Positions 25,064-33,993 of a stretch of 64,000 bases of DNA are shown here, in pieces. Source of the stretch: Phycisphaeraceae bacterium D3-23 (lineage in GTDB: Bacteria; Planctomycetota; Phycisphaerae; Phycisphaerales; Phycisphaeraceae). The stretch lies in contig CP114179.1 of assembly GCA_039555135.1 (NCBI GenBank), forward strand, positions 3,906,001 through 3,970,000. Reading direction: 5' to 3'. Under the pieces are notes generated by a model that was not told where the DNA came from, did no database searches, and worked only from the letters and a program-made list of their open reading frames with translations. The first letter of the stretch is position 1; each line of letters opens with the position of its first letter. The position numbers were made by a program, and so were the translations under genes.

Positions 25064-26379
25064 GCGGTGGTACGGGGTAGCAGCGTACTAGGCGTCGTAT
25101 CGGGTGTATGGGTTTTGTCGCTGGGCGCGGCGGAAAACGCGGGCGTCGTCGCCGGCGGGTACCCCGCTAAGTGTACCCGGATCGACAGCCAGGTGGCGGT
25201 CGCCAGCAGCAGCGCGCCCGTCGCCTGGTGCATCGTCGCGGCGAAGATATCGGTCTGTGTCATCACCGTGATCGCCCCGAGCGAGACCTGCAATACAAAC
25301 AGCGACAGCAGCGTCATCGCCGGCGTCATGAGCAGGCGTTTATCCAGCGCGCTCCGCATCGTCAAGACAATGAGGGTGACGCCCGAGACGAAGAGTGAGT
25401 ACCCCCAGACGCGGTGCGCGAACTGCAGGTGCGCCTTCCAGGCGGGGATGACGATGTCTCCGTTGCGCGGCGAGCGGTTGCTCCACCCGCCCGCGCGGGC
25501 CTGCTCCAGCGTGAGCCCGGCCTGCTCCGCGTGATAGGCGAGGTACGCCTCGTCGTACGCTTCCTGGTTGCTTGGCGGCAAGACCTGCCCAAAATGCAGC
25601 GGGAAATCGGGGATCGCCTTGTCGGCTTTGTAATGACGCACCGCCGCGCCCAGCGTGAGCTGTACCAAGAGCGCCACCAGCAGCGCGAGCGCAAAGAAGC
25701 GCAGCCAGCTCGGCGAAACAGTGGGCGTCTTCTGTTTGATCGCCAACACCCGCTCGACCCAGGGCCTGCTCAGCGCCGCCGCGATCAGCACCCAGAAGCA
25801 GAGGATCATCTGCCCACTGATGCCGTGGAAGAACGCGAGCGTGATGGAGACCTCGTCGACCCGGAACGCGCCCAGCGCGCCTTGGGCGCAGACCCAAAGG
25901 AGCATGAGGACACCCGCCCAGCGCAGCCAAGGGCGCTTGCCATGAACCAGGACAACCGATCGAAACAACTTCGAGAGCTTGCCGCGCTTCCCGTGAGGGT
26001 CTTCAAGCTGATCCCAGTCCGTATAGGCAACGTACAGCCAGATCGCCATCGCGATCGACAGCATGCCGACGACGTTGCCTTGGAGGCGGTGCGAGTGTTC
26101 CCAGAAGGTGCCGAAGTTATGCCACCACTCCGAGGGCGGCGCGAAGAGCGACCACCAGCCAAACGTGTACCACCCGTCGGGCACCGCCATGCCGGACTCG
26201 GTGCTCGTGACGTGCCCGCCGATCGCGACGAGTGCGAACGTCGCGGCGAGCGCGACGAAGCTGAAGCGGTGCAGCCACGGCCGATAGGCCGGCGCGTCGC
26301 GGACGTCTTCACACGCAGTGTTGTCGAGGGTCGGGGCGGGCATGTCGGCAGGCCTGTGTCGGTCGGGCGAGCCGGGCAT
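25060..26379 (-). CDS. ctaA: Heme A synthase
   Basis: The ATG at 26379 is placed six bases after a strong GGGGAGG ribosome-binding site and gives 439 residues. The protein has eight or so membrane helices, with the conserved heme-ligand region GTFWEHSHRLQGNVVGMLSI, a second histidine in FFHGISGQMI, then AHRVWGYSLFVS and MHQATGALLLAT. It oxidises heme O to heme A for cytochrome c oxidase. A long loop before the sixth helix (PPSNQEAYDEAYLAYHAEQA, about 60 residues) is larger than in Bacillus CtaA and resembles planctomycete forms. It is the first gene of the ctaA-ctaB-ABC unit. Confidence 0.92.
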   Translation of the reverse strand: MPGSPDRHRPADMPAPTLDNTACEDVRDAPAYRPWLHRFSFVALAATFALVAIGGHVTSTESGMAVPDGWYTFGWWSLFAPPSEWWHNFGTFWEHSHRLQGNVVGMLSIAMAIWLYVAYTDWDQLEDPHGKRGKLSKLFRSVVLVHGKRPWLRWAGVLMLLWVCAQGALGAFRVDEVSITLAFFHGISGQMILCFWVLIAAALSRPWVERVLAIKQKTPTVSPSWLRFFALALLVALLVQLTLGAAVRHYKADKAIPDFPLHFGQVLPPSNQEAYDEAYLAYHAEQAGLTLEQARAGGWSNRSPRNGDIVIPAWKAHLQFAHRVWGYSLFVSGVTLIVLTMRSALDKRLLMTPAMTLLSLFVLQVSLGAITVMTQTDIFAATMHQATGALLLATATWLSIRVHLAGYPPATTPAFSAAPSDKTHTPDTTPSTLLPRTTA

Positions 26380-26397
26380 TATACCTCCCCAAAGGAC

Positions 26398-26473
26398 AGC
26401 CGGCGGCCTATGGACGCCGGACGTTTTTGTTTATCTGGACGCAACAAGTCCGACGTCCGTAGGCCGCCGGCTG
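26398..26473. repeat. Palindromic element (CAGCCGGCGGCCTAYGGACG family)
   Basis: The arm at 26398-26423 and the reverse complement of 26448-26473 agree at 24 of 26 positions (CAGCCGGCGGCCTATGGACG vs CAGCCGGCGGCCTACGGACG at their starts). The spacer is AT-rich (GTTTTTGTTTATC). It lies between the divergent-side start of ctaA and the end of the PilZ gene and has no coding potential. Confidence 0.85.
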
Positions 26474-26505
26474 CACAATCTATCGAACGGTTTATAGCTG
26501 TCGAT

Positions 26506-26841
26506 CTACGCCGCGAGATAGCACGACGGGCTCACGCTTTCCGCGTGGGCGAGCTCGATCAGACGACGGATTCCCCCGAGTTCATTCACATCGACGGCCG
26601 TAAACTCGACGCCGATCTCGTGACGAAAAAGCCCGAGTGGTTCGATGCGGATGACAATGCCTTTGAGCGATGCCTCGGCCTGCTCGTGCTGGACGACGAG
26701 GTTCACCGTCTGGCCGACGGCGAGTTCCAGCTTGCCTTTGCGGAAGATGCACAGCCCCGCATCGGAGATGTTGGTGACCTGGCCAAACGGCGTGGTCAGG
26801 CCGAGGGTCGAGAAGCGTGGCTTCTGTCGGCGGTCTTGCAT
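26506..26841 (-). CDS. PilZ domain protein
   Basis: The 111-residue product starts MQDRRQKPRFSTLGLTTPFG and contains VTNISDAGLCIF. It therefore has the RxxxR-like basic start and the (D/N)xSxxG motif of PilZ domains, which bind cyclic di-GMP. The second half (EQAEASLKGIVIRIEPLGLF) is the beta barrel. It has no other domain, so it would act as a small c-di-GMP-responsive adaptor. The basic motif is RRQKPR rather than a textbook RxxxR, so ligand binding needs a test. It is transcribed alone. Confidence 0.75.
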   Translation of the reverse strand: MQDRRQKPRFSTLGLTTPFGQVTNISDAGLCIFRKGKLELAVGQTVNLVVQHEQAEASLKGIVIRIEPLGLFRHEIGVEFTAVDVNELGGIRRLIELAHAESVSPSCYLAA

Positions 26842-27030
26842 CGTCTTGCTCCAGAGCGGCGTCGCGGGTCGCCCACGGTCAGGGCCGGTGGGACACTGGA
26901 TTTATCGACCAACGTTGCCGCCGACTGAGTCGGCGTCCAAGGTGCAAGCCGTAAAAATCCGGGCTCGCGGCATTTTCCTCCGTCTGATGCACGTTTCGAG
27001 GGCGATATGGAGCCAACCTGCGACCTACCA

Positions 27031-27058
27031 TTGCTAATCGAGCCGTCGCCGATAGACT
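27031..27058 (+). promoter_or_regulatory. Candidate promoter of the PEP-CTERM protein gene
   Basis: TTGCTA and TAGACT are spaced by 16 bases, 58 bases before the ATG at 27117. The ATG itself is preceded by an excellent ribosome-binding site (AGGAGGAAGAA). The rest of the 275-base divergent gap (26842-27116) contains a small GCCGAC-TGA-GTCGGC hairpin near 26930 and nothing else I can name. Confidence 0.45.
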
Positions 27059-27116
27059 GCATGAGTTATCCGGCTCAGTTGGATCATGATTCTCGGCCCA
27101 ACCTCAGGAGGAAGAA

Positions 27117-28028
27117 ATGGCTTTGCGCACGACCCTGTTTGCCGTCTCGCTTTGTGTCTCGGCCGCGCCCGCGTTGGCGGATTCGGTGCAGATCGATGCC
27201 GCGTTTGATGCGAGTTTCCACGACGCCATCACCAACCGCAACATGGGGGGTCACAACCATGTCGCCTCGGGGGTGACCAACTCCGGCGTGATGCTCCGCG
27301 CGATCTTCTTTATGGATATCGCCGCGTTTGTGCCCGCCGGCGCAACGATCAACAGCGCCGCGTTCGAGTTCGATGTCACTCGGCAGGGCGGACCCAACGG
27401 CAGCGTTGGCAACACCTTCGCGCTGCAACGCGTCCTAACCGATTGGGACGAGGGCACCGGGACCGGCAACCTCGGCTCCGCCACCAACGATGGCGCGACC
27501 TGGGACAACGCCACCGCCACGACGGCCTGGTCGACCGCCGGCGGGGACGTCGCGCCCACGAGCAGCGGGCAGGCCTTCATCGACTACTCGGGCCCGGGGT
27601 CGCAGACCTTCTCGATGGGCAACGCCCAACTCGCGGCCGATGTCCAGGCCATGCTCGATGGCTCGGTAGACAACTTCGGCTTCCTGCTCTCCCCCGTCAA
27701 CGCCGCCGCGCAGGGCTCCGCCATGCGCATCACCTCCCGCGAGGGCAACAGCGCCGCGCGGCTGGTCATCGACTTTACCTTCGTCTCGGGCGACCTCGAC
27801 GGTGACGGCTTCATCGGCGCGGCCGACCTCGACCTCCTCCTCGCCCACTGGGGCACCAATGACGCGATGTCCGACGCGGACGGCGACGGAACCGTCGGCC
27901 AGGGCGACCTCGATATCGTCATCAGCCAGTGGGGAGACGGCACCCCGCCAGACGTCAACATCCCCGAGCCCGGCTCGCTGGCGCTGCTGGCCCTGGGCGG
28001 CTTGCTGCTGACGAAACGACGACGGTAG
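27117..28028 (+). CDS. Secreted DNRLRE-like protein with dockerin-like repeats and PEP-CTERM tail
   Basis: The 303-residue protein has a signal peptide cut near ALA-DS (residue 22) and a beta-rich central domain with the DNRLRE-type opening (IDAAFDASFHDAITNRNMGG) and paired tryptophans. Two EF-hand/dockerin-like calcium loops follow: DLDGDGFIGAADLDLLLAHW and SDADGDGTVGQGDLDIV. The end is PEPGSLALLALGG, then a hydrophobic stretch and KRRR, a PEP-CTERM sorting signal read by exosortase. It is probably anchored at or released from the cell surface. Exosortase is not in the window. An RBS of AGGAGG and a strong terminator frame the gene as a single unit. Confidence 0.85.
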   Translation: MALRTTLFAVSLCVSAAPALADSVQIDAAFDASFHDAITNRNMGGHNHVASGVTNSGVMLRAIFFMDIAAFVPAGATINSAAFEFDVTRQGGPNGSVGNTFALQRVLTDWDEGTGTGNLGSATNDGATWDNATATTAWSTAGGDVAPTSSGQAFIDYSGPGSQTFSMGNAQLAADVQAMLDGSVDNFGFLLSPVNAAAQGSAMRITSREGNSAARLVIDFTFVSGDLDGDGFIGAADLDLLLAHWGTNDAMSDADGDGTVGQGDLDIVISQWGDGTPPDVNIPEPGSLALLALGGLLLTKRRR

Positions 28029-28079
28029 CCCACGGAACCGGATCAGACCGGCATCATCAGCTGGCCATGCTGCACGAAA

Positions 28080-28110
28080 AAGCCCGCCTCCGGCGTTCCG
28101 GGAGCGGGCT
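28080..28110. terminator. Bidirectional terminator between the PEP-CTERM gene and tRNA-Arg
   Basis: AAGCCCGC pairs with GCGGGCTT with an inner TCCGG-CG-TTCCGG-like stem. TTCTTT follows on the plus strand and an A-run precedes it (TTTTTCG on the minus strand). It can end both the PEP-CTERM protein mRNA and the leftward tRNA-Arg transcript. Confidence 0.75.
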
Positions 28111-28117
28111 TCTTTGA

Positions 28118-28191
<74 letters not shown>

Positions 28192-28265
28192 CGGTGAGCC
28201 CCGGATGATAGTCAGCCAAGGGCCCCGTTGCAAACTTCCCCAATCTCCGGAATCGGTCGGCTAAG

Positions 28266-29138
28266 ATGGTAGCGATGTCCGAAACACCCGCCAATACACC
28301 CCGGGCCGTGGACGCCGGCGACCCGCTGGCCAAGCTCGAACGCGCGATCCAGCCGCGCGGGCGGGTGATGACCGCTTACAGCGGGGGGGTGGACTCCACC
28401 CTCGTCGCCGCGGTCGCCCGGCGGGTTTTGGGTAAATCGGCCGCCCCGGCGGTGATCGGGGACTCGCCCTCGCTGCCGCGTAGCGAGCTGCGCGACGCCG
28501 TTGAGTTGGCCAAGCAGCTCGACTTGGAGCTGCACATCGTCCAGCCCGCCGAGCAGGGCGACGCGGGCTACATCGCCAACGCGGGCGACCGCTGCTACTA
28601 CTGCAAGACCCACCTCTACGACACGCTCCAACGCGCCGCGAAAACGCTCGGCGTGGATTGGATCGCGAACGGCACGAACACCGACGACCTGGGCGACCAC
28701 CGCCCGGGGCTCAAGGCCGCAGATGAGGCACAGGTCATCAGCCCGCTGCTCGAGGCCGGGCTCGACAAGCAAGGCGTCCGCGCTCTCGCGCTGCAGCTTG
28801 GGCTGGCCAATGCCGATAAGCCCGCCGCGGCCTGCCTCGCAAGCCGGATCCCGTACGGCACCGAGGTCACGCCCCAACGCCTGACCGAGGTCGAGCGGGC
28901 CGAGGAATCGCTCAAGGCGTTGGGCTTCACCGGCTTCCGCGTCCGGCACCACGGACAGGTCGCGCGTATCGAGATTCCCGAGGACCAGATGCAACAGATC
29001 CTCCTGCCAAACGTCCGACAAGAGGTGGTGGCGGCCATCGAACAGGCCGGGTTCCTGTTCGCCGCGATCGACCTCGCCGGTTTCCGCAGCGGCAGCGGCA
29101 ATATCGCGCTGACCGTCGGCCAAAGCACCACCGCCTAG
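28266..29138 (+). CDS. larE: LarE-type ATP-dependent sulfur transferase
   Basis: The 290-residue protein is a PP-loop ATPase with SGGVDS (39-44). It also has CYYCKTHLY near 110 and ACLASRIPYG with Cys190, which matches the position of the sacrificial cysteine of LarE. LarE adenylates and then adds sulfur to the pyridinium dicarboxylate mononucleotide precursor of the nickel-pincer cofactor of lactate racemase and related enzymes. The start at 28266 or the ATG at 28275 cannot be separated, since neither has a clear Shine-Dalgarno. No larB or larC lies nearby. Family is sure; substrate is by homology. Confidence 0.85.
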   Translation: MVAMSETPANTPRAVDAGDPLAKLERAIQPRGRVMTAYSGGVDSTLVAAVARRVLGKSAAPAVIGDSPSLPRSELRDAVELAKQLDLELHIVQPAEQGDAGYIANAGDRCYYCKTHLYDTLQRAAKTLGVDWIANGTNTDDLGDHRPGLKAADEAQVISPLLEAGLDKQGVRALALQLGLANADKPAAACLASRIPYGTEVTPQRLTEVERAEESLKALGFTGFRVRHHGQVARIEIPEDQMQQILLPNVRQEVVAAIEQAGFLFAAIDLAGFRSGSGNIALTVGQSTTA

Positions 29139-29148
29139 GAGAACGACC

Positions 29149-30132
29149 ATGCCACCGTTTTCACGCACAATGACCGCCGGGCTCGTCGCGCTGGCCGCGA
29201 CCGCCGTCGTCGCCGACCCGCCGGCGAACACCGAGCTCAACGGCGACCCGGTCGACGCCCGGACCTACCGCGCCTGGGCGGGCAACTACCGCCAGCTCGC
29301 GCAGTACTGCGCCGAGTTCGAGGACGACTTCATGGTAATCCCGAACTACAACCGCCGGGTCCCCAGCTCGCGCGGCCTGACCCGAGCCCAGGCGGTCGAC
29401 GAGCTCACCATCACCTGGCGCGAGACTACCGGCGGCATCAGCCAGAACCGCATGCGCGAGCCCCAGCCCGAGGAGGCGCACGCCTACGCCTACGCGCTGC
29501 CCGACCTCGAGGTCGGCACCTACGGCCACCTCCACTCGGTCGAGATCGTCGAGATCCTCGGCCCCGAAGAAATGCTCGTCAAAGAGCTCTGGCTGATCGA
29601 TATCGACCAGGTCTCCGATGACTACGACCGCGACAACGCCCGGGCGCGGGCTAACGGCGCACGCAACATCCGCGAGCAGCTCAACCAGCTCTACGAGCAG
29701 CGACTCGCGCTCAAGGAGCTCCAGGAAGATGAGGACGCCTACGACCAGACCCACCGGCTGGTGGGCTACGAAACGCTCGGGCTCAGCGCCGGCGAACGCT
29801 GGGCGGGCCCCGACCCAGACGAGGGGTTCCAGGTCGCGCTGGTGCGGTGGGAGCTCCCGCCCGATCCCGAGGCCGAAGAGGGCGAGGACGCGCCGCGTCG
29901 GCGGCGCGGCGACGACGACCCGAGGCTGGTGATGGTCAACCCCGAAGGACTAATGCGTCGCCCGCTTGATGAGCAGGCGATGATCCGCCTGCTCGATGCG
30001 CGCGGCTACACCATCGCGAGCTTCGTCGAAGTGATGCGGGGGATCCGAGAGCGATTCCGTGACCGTGATGAGGCCGAGCAACGCCTGATCCGCACGCTGC
30101 AGCCGCCGATGCCCGAGGTAGAAGAGGATTGA
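29149..30132 (+). CDS. Secreted or periplasmic protein of unknown function
   Basis: The 327-residue product has an N-terminal signal-like segment (MTAGLVALAATAVVADPP). The middle holds a charged helical region (about 155-195: NIREQLNQLYEQRLALKELQ, likely coiled coil). The acidic and Arg-rich C-terminus ends PPMPEVEED. No motif points to a function. It starts 10 bases after larE on the same strand (AGGAGAACGACC precedes the ATG), so the two are probably one transcript, which gives a weak link to LarE. Nothing else can be said. Confidence 0.65.
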   Translation: MPPFSRTMTAGLVALAATAVVADPPANTELNGDPVDARTYRAWAGNYRQLAQYCAEFEDDFMVIPNYNRRVPSSRGLTRAQAVDELTITWRETTGGISQNRMREPQPEEAHAYAYALPDLEVGTYGHLHSVEIVEILGPEEMLVKELWLIDIDQVSDDYDRDNARARANGARNIREQLNQLYEQRLALKELQEDEDAYDQTHRLVGYETLGLSAGERWAGPDPDEGFQVALVRWELPPDPEAEEGEDAPRRRRGDDDPRLVMVNPEGLMRRPLDEQAMIRLLDARGYTIASFVEVMRGIRERFRDRDEAEQRLIRTLQPPMPEVEED

Positions 30133-30281
30133 GCGGTGCACACGGTCTACGCTGCCGATTCGTCGGCGATTTCAGTGATCTTTTCTGCCTCCGCATTGAA
30201 CCCGCCGCCCTCGCAACCTAGAATCAATCGGTGCGGCCTTCGGCGGGCCGCGCCGCCCCTTGCAGCCGGCCCGGAGACGCG

Positions 30282-30914
30282 GTGAAGTACAAGTGCGACA
30301 AATGCGACCGGCCGGCGACCCACCACTCGGTCGAGATGGTCAAGGGCAAGCCCAACGAGATGCACCTCTGCGAGCAGCACGCCGCAGATGCGGGCCTCTC
30401 TGTCTCCGCATCGCACGCGCCGATCAACGAGCTGCTCACCCATTACATCAAGATGACCGACAACAAGGGCGGCCCCAAGGGCAAGCCCGGCGGCGTCGCG
30501 CGGGTCGACCGCAAGTGCCCCGACTGCGGCCTCAAGTTCAGCGACTTCCGCGAAAAATCCCTGCTCGGCTGCCCGGGCTGCTACACCGCCTTCAAACGCC
30601 CGCTCATCACCCTGCTCGAACGCGCCCACGAAGGCGGCAGCCAGCACGTGGGCAAAGTCCCGAGGCGCTCCGGCGGCGGGGAACAACGCCAGCTCCTCAT
30701 CGCACGGATGCGCAAGCGTTTGGATAACGCCATCGCCGCCGAGAACTACGAGCTCGCCGCGCAGCTCCGCGACGACATCAGCGGCATGGAACGCCCCGAC
30801 GCGCCTGCGAAACCCAGCGCCGCCAAGCCCCGCACCGCCGTCACCGACCCGTCGCCCGCGCCCGGCGGTGTAACCGACACCCCCGGCTCCACGGACAAGG
30901 AAGACCGCGCGTGA
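30282..30914 (+). CDS. mcsA: McsA-like activator, UVR-domain zinc protein
   Basis: The GTG at 30282 gives a start of MKYKCDKCDRPATHHSVEMV and 210 residues. It has CDKC and a further C..H pair near the start, and a second set CPDCGLKF and CPGCYTAF, i.e. two zinc-binding clusters. A UVR motif comes next (RMRKRLDNAIAAENYELAAQ, LRDDI). A Pro/Ala/Lys-rich tail (about 40 residues) is an extension compared with Bacillus McsA. McsA binds and activates the protein arginine kinase McsB. The stop overlaps the mcsB GTG by 4 bases. A longer upstream in-frame start (30231) exists but is weak. Confidence 0.88.
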   Translation: MKYKCDKCDRPATHHSVEMVKGKPNEMHLCEQHAADAGLSVSASHAPINELLTHYIKMTDNKGGPKGKPGGVARVDRKCPDCGLKFSDFREKSLLGCPGCYTAFKRPLITLLERAHEGGSQHVGKVPRRSGGGEQRQLLIARMRKRLDNAIAAENYELAAQLRDDISGMERPDAPAKPSAAKPRTAVTDPSPAPGGVTDTPGSTDKEDRA

Positions 30915-31975
30915 CACTCCGAGGCATCAGCAGCGGGGCGGGCGAGTGGCTGCGCGGCTCGGGCCCGCACAGCGATGTCGTCATCTCCTCCCGCATCCGC
31001 TTTGCGCGCAACCTCGCCGGCTTCCCCTTCGTCAACCGCGCCAACCGACGCCAGCGCTACGAGGTACTCGAGTCCTGCCGCGCGCAAATCATGACCAATC
31101 GGCTGGCGGACAACACCCTCTGGGTCCAGCTCGCCGACAGCCCCGCGATCGACCGGCAACTGCTCGTGGAGCGCCACCTCATCTCGCGCGACCTCGCGCG
31201 CCACAAAGCCGACATCCCACGGGCCGTCGCGATCGGCGCGGACGAGACGTTCGCCATCATGGTCAACGAGGAAGACCACCTCCGCATCCAGGTCCTGCGC
31301 AGCGGGATGCAGCTTTCCGAGGCCTACGACCAGATCAACCGCATCGATGACATCCTCGAAGAAAAACTCGACTACGCCTTCTCCAAACGCTTCGGCTACC
31401 TCACCGCCTGCCCGACCAACGTCGGCACGGGCGTCCGCGTCAGCGTGATGATGCACCTGCCGGCGCTCAAGCTCACCGGCGAGATCGAGAAGGTCAAACG
31501 CGCCGCCCGCGACATGCACCTCGCCGTCCGCGGGTTGTTCGGCGAGGGCTCCGAGGCGCTGGGCGACCTCTACCAGATCTCGAATCAGACGACGCTTGGC
31601 CGGACCGAGAAGGAAAAGCTCGCCGACTTCGAGAAGTCCGTCATCCCGCAGATCATCGCCTACGAGCACCAGGCCCGGCAGGCGCTCCTGCGCCAGCGCG
31701 AGAAGCAGCTTGATGACAAGGTCTGGCGGGCCTGGGCGACCCTCACCCACGCCCGCGTGCTCGGCACCGACGAGACCCTGCAACTCCTGAGCCACGTCCG
31801 CCTGGGCGTCCACACCGCCCGCCTCGAACGCGTCGACATCCGCACCGTCAACGAGCTGTTACTCCTCTGCCAGCCCGCGCACCTGCAGAAGGTGACGGGC
31901 CAGGAGATGACCCCGGCCGCGCGACGCATCGCACGGGCCGACCTGATCCGCCAGCGGCTTGCGCCGCGTGGATAG
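30911..31975 (+). CDS. mcsB: Protein arginine kinase McsB
   Basis: The 354-residue protein starts with GTG and has the phosphagen-kinase-like signature SSRIRFARNLAGFPF, then NEEDHLRIQVL (catalytic Glu pair) and the ACPTNVGTGVRVSV loop. These match McsB, which phosphorylates arginines on misfolded proteins and marks them for ClpCP degradation. Its own activator gene mcsA overlaps it. In Firmicutes the pair sits with ctsR and clpC; here neither gene is nearby. The C-terminal region (RVDIRTVNELLLLCQPAHLQ) is the usual phospho-arginine-binding end. No kinase-killing change is visible. Confidence 0.95.
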   Translation: MTLRGISSGAGEWLRGSGPHSDVVISSRIRFARNLAGFPFVNRANRRQRYEVLESCRAQIMTNRLADNTLWVQLADSPAIDRQLLVERHLISRDLARHKADIPRAVAIGADETFAIMVNEEDHLRIQVLRSGMQLSEAYDQINRIDDILEEKLDYAFSKRFGYLTACPTNVGTGVRVSVMMHLPALKLTGEIEKVKRAARDMHLAVRGLFGEGSEALGDLYQISNQTTLGRTEKEKLADFEKSVIPQIIAYEHQARQALLRQREKQLDDKVWRAWATLTHARVLGTDETLQLLSHVRLGVHTARLERVDIRTVNELLLLCQPAHLQKVTGQEMTPAARRIARADLIRQRLAPRG

Positions 31976-31995
31976 TTTTCTCTAATGGGTTTCTA

Positions 31996-32598
31996 ATGCT
32001 GACAATAACAGAGGACTGGATTTACGACACGCCCGATGCGTTTGCTAAGGCGGTTGTTGTTTACATCGATGATATTGTTTACTTCCTTGTTCCTATGCGC
32101 GATGCTCGGACTGTCGGTAAGTTTGGTGGGCCGATTAATGCCGAGATTCATGGTCTCGCGGAAGGGGCACGTATTCACAAGTTTATCGAGTTCGATGGCC
32201 TATCTGATAAAGTGAATATGCTGCCACTGCTGTACGGTATCTGTCACGACGGCTGCACGATGTCTTACCATCAAGAAGACCAAGCCATAGTGATTGACAA
32301 TATTCGACCTCCAGCTGCGCATCGTGATTGGCCATACAGCGATTACCCGCCGCACTACCCAACTCATCGTCTCGGGGTGCTGGGACAAGGCCGATGTGAA
32401 TTTGATTTGTTCAAGCATTTTTTGATGCAGCAAGAGGTCGCACAAGGTGATGAACGTTGGAGCCACGTGATCGTTCCCCCTTCTGAGGGGTGGAGGGTGT
32501 CGTTATGGGGAAAGTGGGGGGATGCGGAAGAAGTTCAGACAGTTTTTAGCATTGATCCGATTCAACGGCGTGTGTTCGTAGAAAACCAATGCACTTAG
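31996..32598 (+). CDS. AT-richer orphan protein, unknown
   Basis: The 200-residue frame begins MLTITEDWIYDTPDAFAKAV and contains CHDGCTMSYHQEDQAIVIDN and VIVPPSEGWRVSLWGKWGDA. It looks like a globular cytoplasmic protein with no signal peptide or membrane helix. The codon composition is visibly richer in A and T than all neighbours, suggesting recent acquisition. I do not recognise a family. It is separated from mcsB by 20 bases, but the composition change argues against a shared origin. It ends just before a palindromic element. Confidence 0.6.
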   Translation: MLTITEDWIYDTPDAFAKAVVVYIDDIVYFLVPMRDARTVGKFGGPINAEIHGLAEGARIHKFIEFDGLSDKVNMLPLLYGICHDGCTMSYHQEDQAIVIDNIRPPAAHRDWPYSDYPPHYPTHRLGVLGQGRCEFDLFKHFLMQQEVAQGDERWSHVIVPPSEGWRVSLWGKWGDAEEVQTVFSIDPIQRRVFVENQCT

Positions 32599-32601
32599 CA
32601 A

Positions 32602-32715
32602 GTAGGGTGGGAAGAGTGCGTCCGCGAGCGATACATTGCCTTGCGCGGCCAATCGCTTGTTTCATCGCGGTGGGTATCGCTCGTATCGCTCGCGGACTCG
32701 CTCCACCCACCCTAC
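32602..32715. repeat. Palindromic element (GTAGGGTGGG family)
   Basis: The 32-base left arm begins GTAGGGTGGG and ends GTCCGCGAGCGATA. It matches the reverse complement of 32684-32715 at 28 of 32 positions, and a 50-base spacer separates the arms. It starts 4 bases after the orphan gene. Its right end contains the TAG stop codon of mutY. Confidence 0.85.
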
Positions 32716-33863
32716 GGGAGGTGCTTGATTGCGGTGCGTTGCGGGTTGGGCAGTGGCAGATCGTCCAGTTGGTTGAGCTTTAACCAGCGGCCGGTGTTGG
32801 GGCGTGTTCGGCCACTCTTCGCGTCGGCGACTAGCACGACAAACAGGATCGTGCGGTGTGTGGTCTGATGCGGGAATCCATGCACACGGCGGAATGCCCC
32901 GGGAGTAATCCCAAACCGTTCGGCGAACCACGCGGCGACTCTTTGCGATGCGGCAGCATCGTCGGCGTCTTCCATCGTCGGCAGCTGCCACATGTTCGAC
33001 CACAATCCTTGCGCTGGCCGCTGCTCAAACAGGTACTTGCCCCCACGCCGTACCGCTACGACCACATGCGTCACCTGCTTGGGCTTCTTCTTGGGCAGCT
33101 TCACCGGCAACGCCTCGGGCTCGCCCGAACCCACCGCACCGCACTGACCACGCACCGGACACATCAAACACCCCGGCTTCTTCGGCGTACACACCAACGC
33201 CCCGAGCTCCATCAACGCCTGATTGAAATCGCCCGGCGAACGCTCCGGCACCAGCGCCTCCGCGATCGACCACAAACGCTTCACGACATCCGACCGGTCT
33301 ACCGGCTCCGTGATCTCAAACACCCGCGCAAACACCCGCGCCACGTTCCCGTCCACGATCGGCGCAGGCACCCCATGCGCAATCGACGCGATCGCACCCG
33401 CCGTGTACCGGCCTACCCCCGGCAGCTTCAACAGCGACGCCACATCCCCCGGCACCCGACCCCCAAACTCCGACACCACCATCTTCGCCGCCGCGTGCAG
33501 GTTCCGCGCCCGACGGTAATACCCCAGACCCTGCCACAGCCGGAGAACACGCTGCTCCTCCGCACCCGCCAACGCCTCCACCGTCGGCAGCTCCCCCACA
33601 AAACGATCAAAGTAACCCAGCACCGTCGACACCTGCGTCTGCTGCAGCATCGCCTCGCTCACCAGCGAGTAGTACGGATCCACCAGACCCGCGTTGCCCT
33701 CACCCGGCGGGGGCCGCCAGGGCATCTCCCGGTGGTGCGCCACATACCACGCCAACAGGCCACGACGAAACGCCTCGACACCCGCCGAACCCAGCCCCAC
33801 GCCCGTGTTGTCCGCTTCCTTCGCTTGCGACTGCACCGCCGAATCATACCACCCACAAAACAC
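32712..33863 (-). CDS. mutY: A/G-specific adenine glycosylase
   Basis: The 383-residue protein has the MutY core: [22 protein letters not shown] (Glu70), the helix-hairpin-helix [15 protein letters not shown], and catalytic Asp171 in VDGNVARV. A complete [4Fe-4S] ligand set follows, C225-x6-C232-x2-C235-x5-C241. The C-terminal Nudix-like domain ([20 protein letters not shown]) recognises 8-oxoguanine. The enzyme removes adenine mispaired with 8-oxoG. The N-terminus is uncertain: a TGGTATGAT extended -10 lies inside the first codons, so a GTG start further in is possible. The stop codon lies within the adjacent repeat. Confidence 0.92.
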   Translation of the reverse strand: MFCGWYDSAVQSQAKEADNTGVGLGSAGVEAFRRGLLAWYVAHHREMPWRPPPGEGNAGLVDPYYSLVSEAMLQQTQVSTVLGYFDRFVGELPTVEALAGAEEQRVLRLWQGLGYYRRARNLHAAAKMVVSEFGGRVPGDVASLLKLPGVGRYTAGAIASIAHGVPAPIVDGNVARVFARVFEITEPVDRSDVVKRLWSIAEALVPERSPGDFNQALMELGALVCTPKKPGCLMCPVRGQCGAVGSGEPEALPVKLPKKKPKQVTHVVVAVRRGGKYLFEQRPAQGLWSNMWQLPTMEDADDAAASQRVAAWFAERFGITPGAFRRVHGFPHQTTHRTILFVVLVADAKSGRTRPNTGRWLKLNQLDDLPLPNPQRTAIKHLP

Positions 33864-33993
33864 AAAACACCCCCGACCCCGACACGATTCTCACGCTAAA
33901 CTAACTCCGTCCCCCCAACACACCCGACCCCCAACACCCCAAGCCCCGCGACCGGCCACGACACAACGCCTCGGCCAAACGGAGAGTCCCTTT

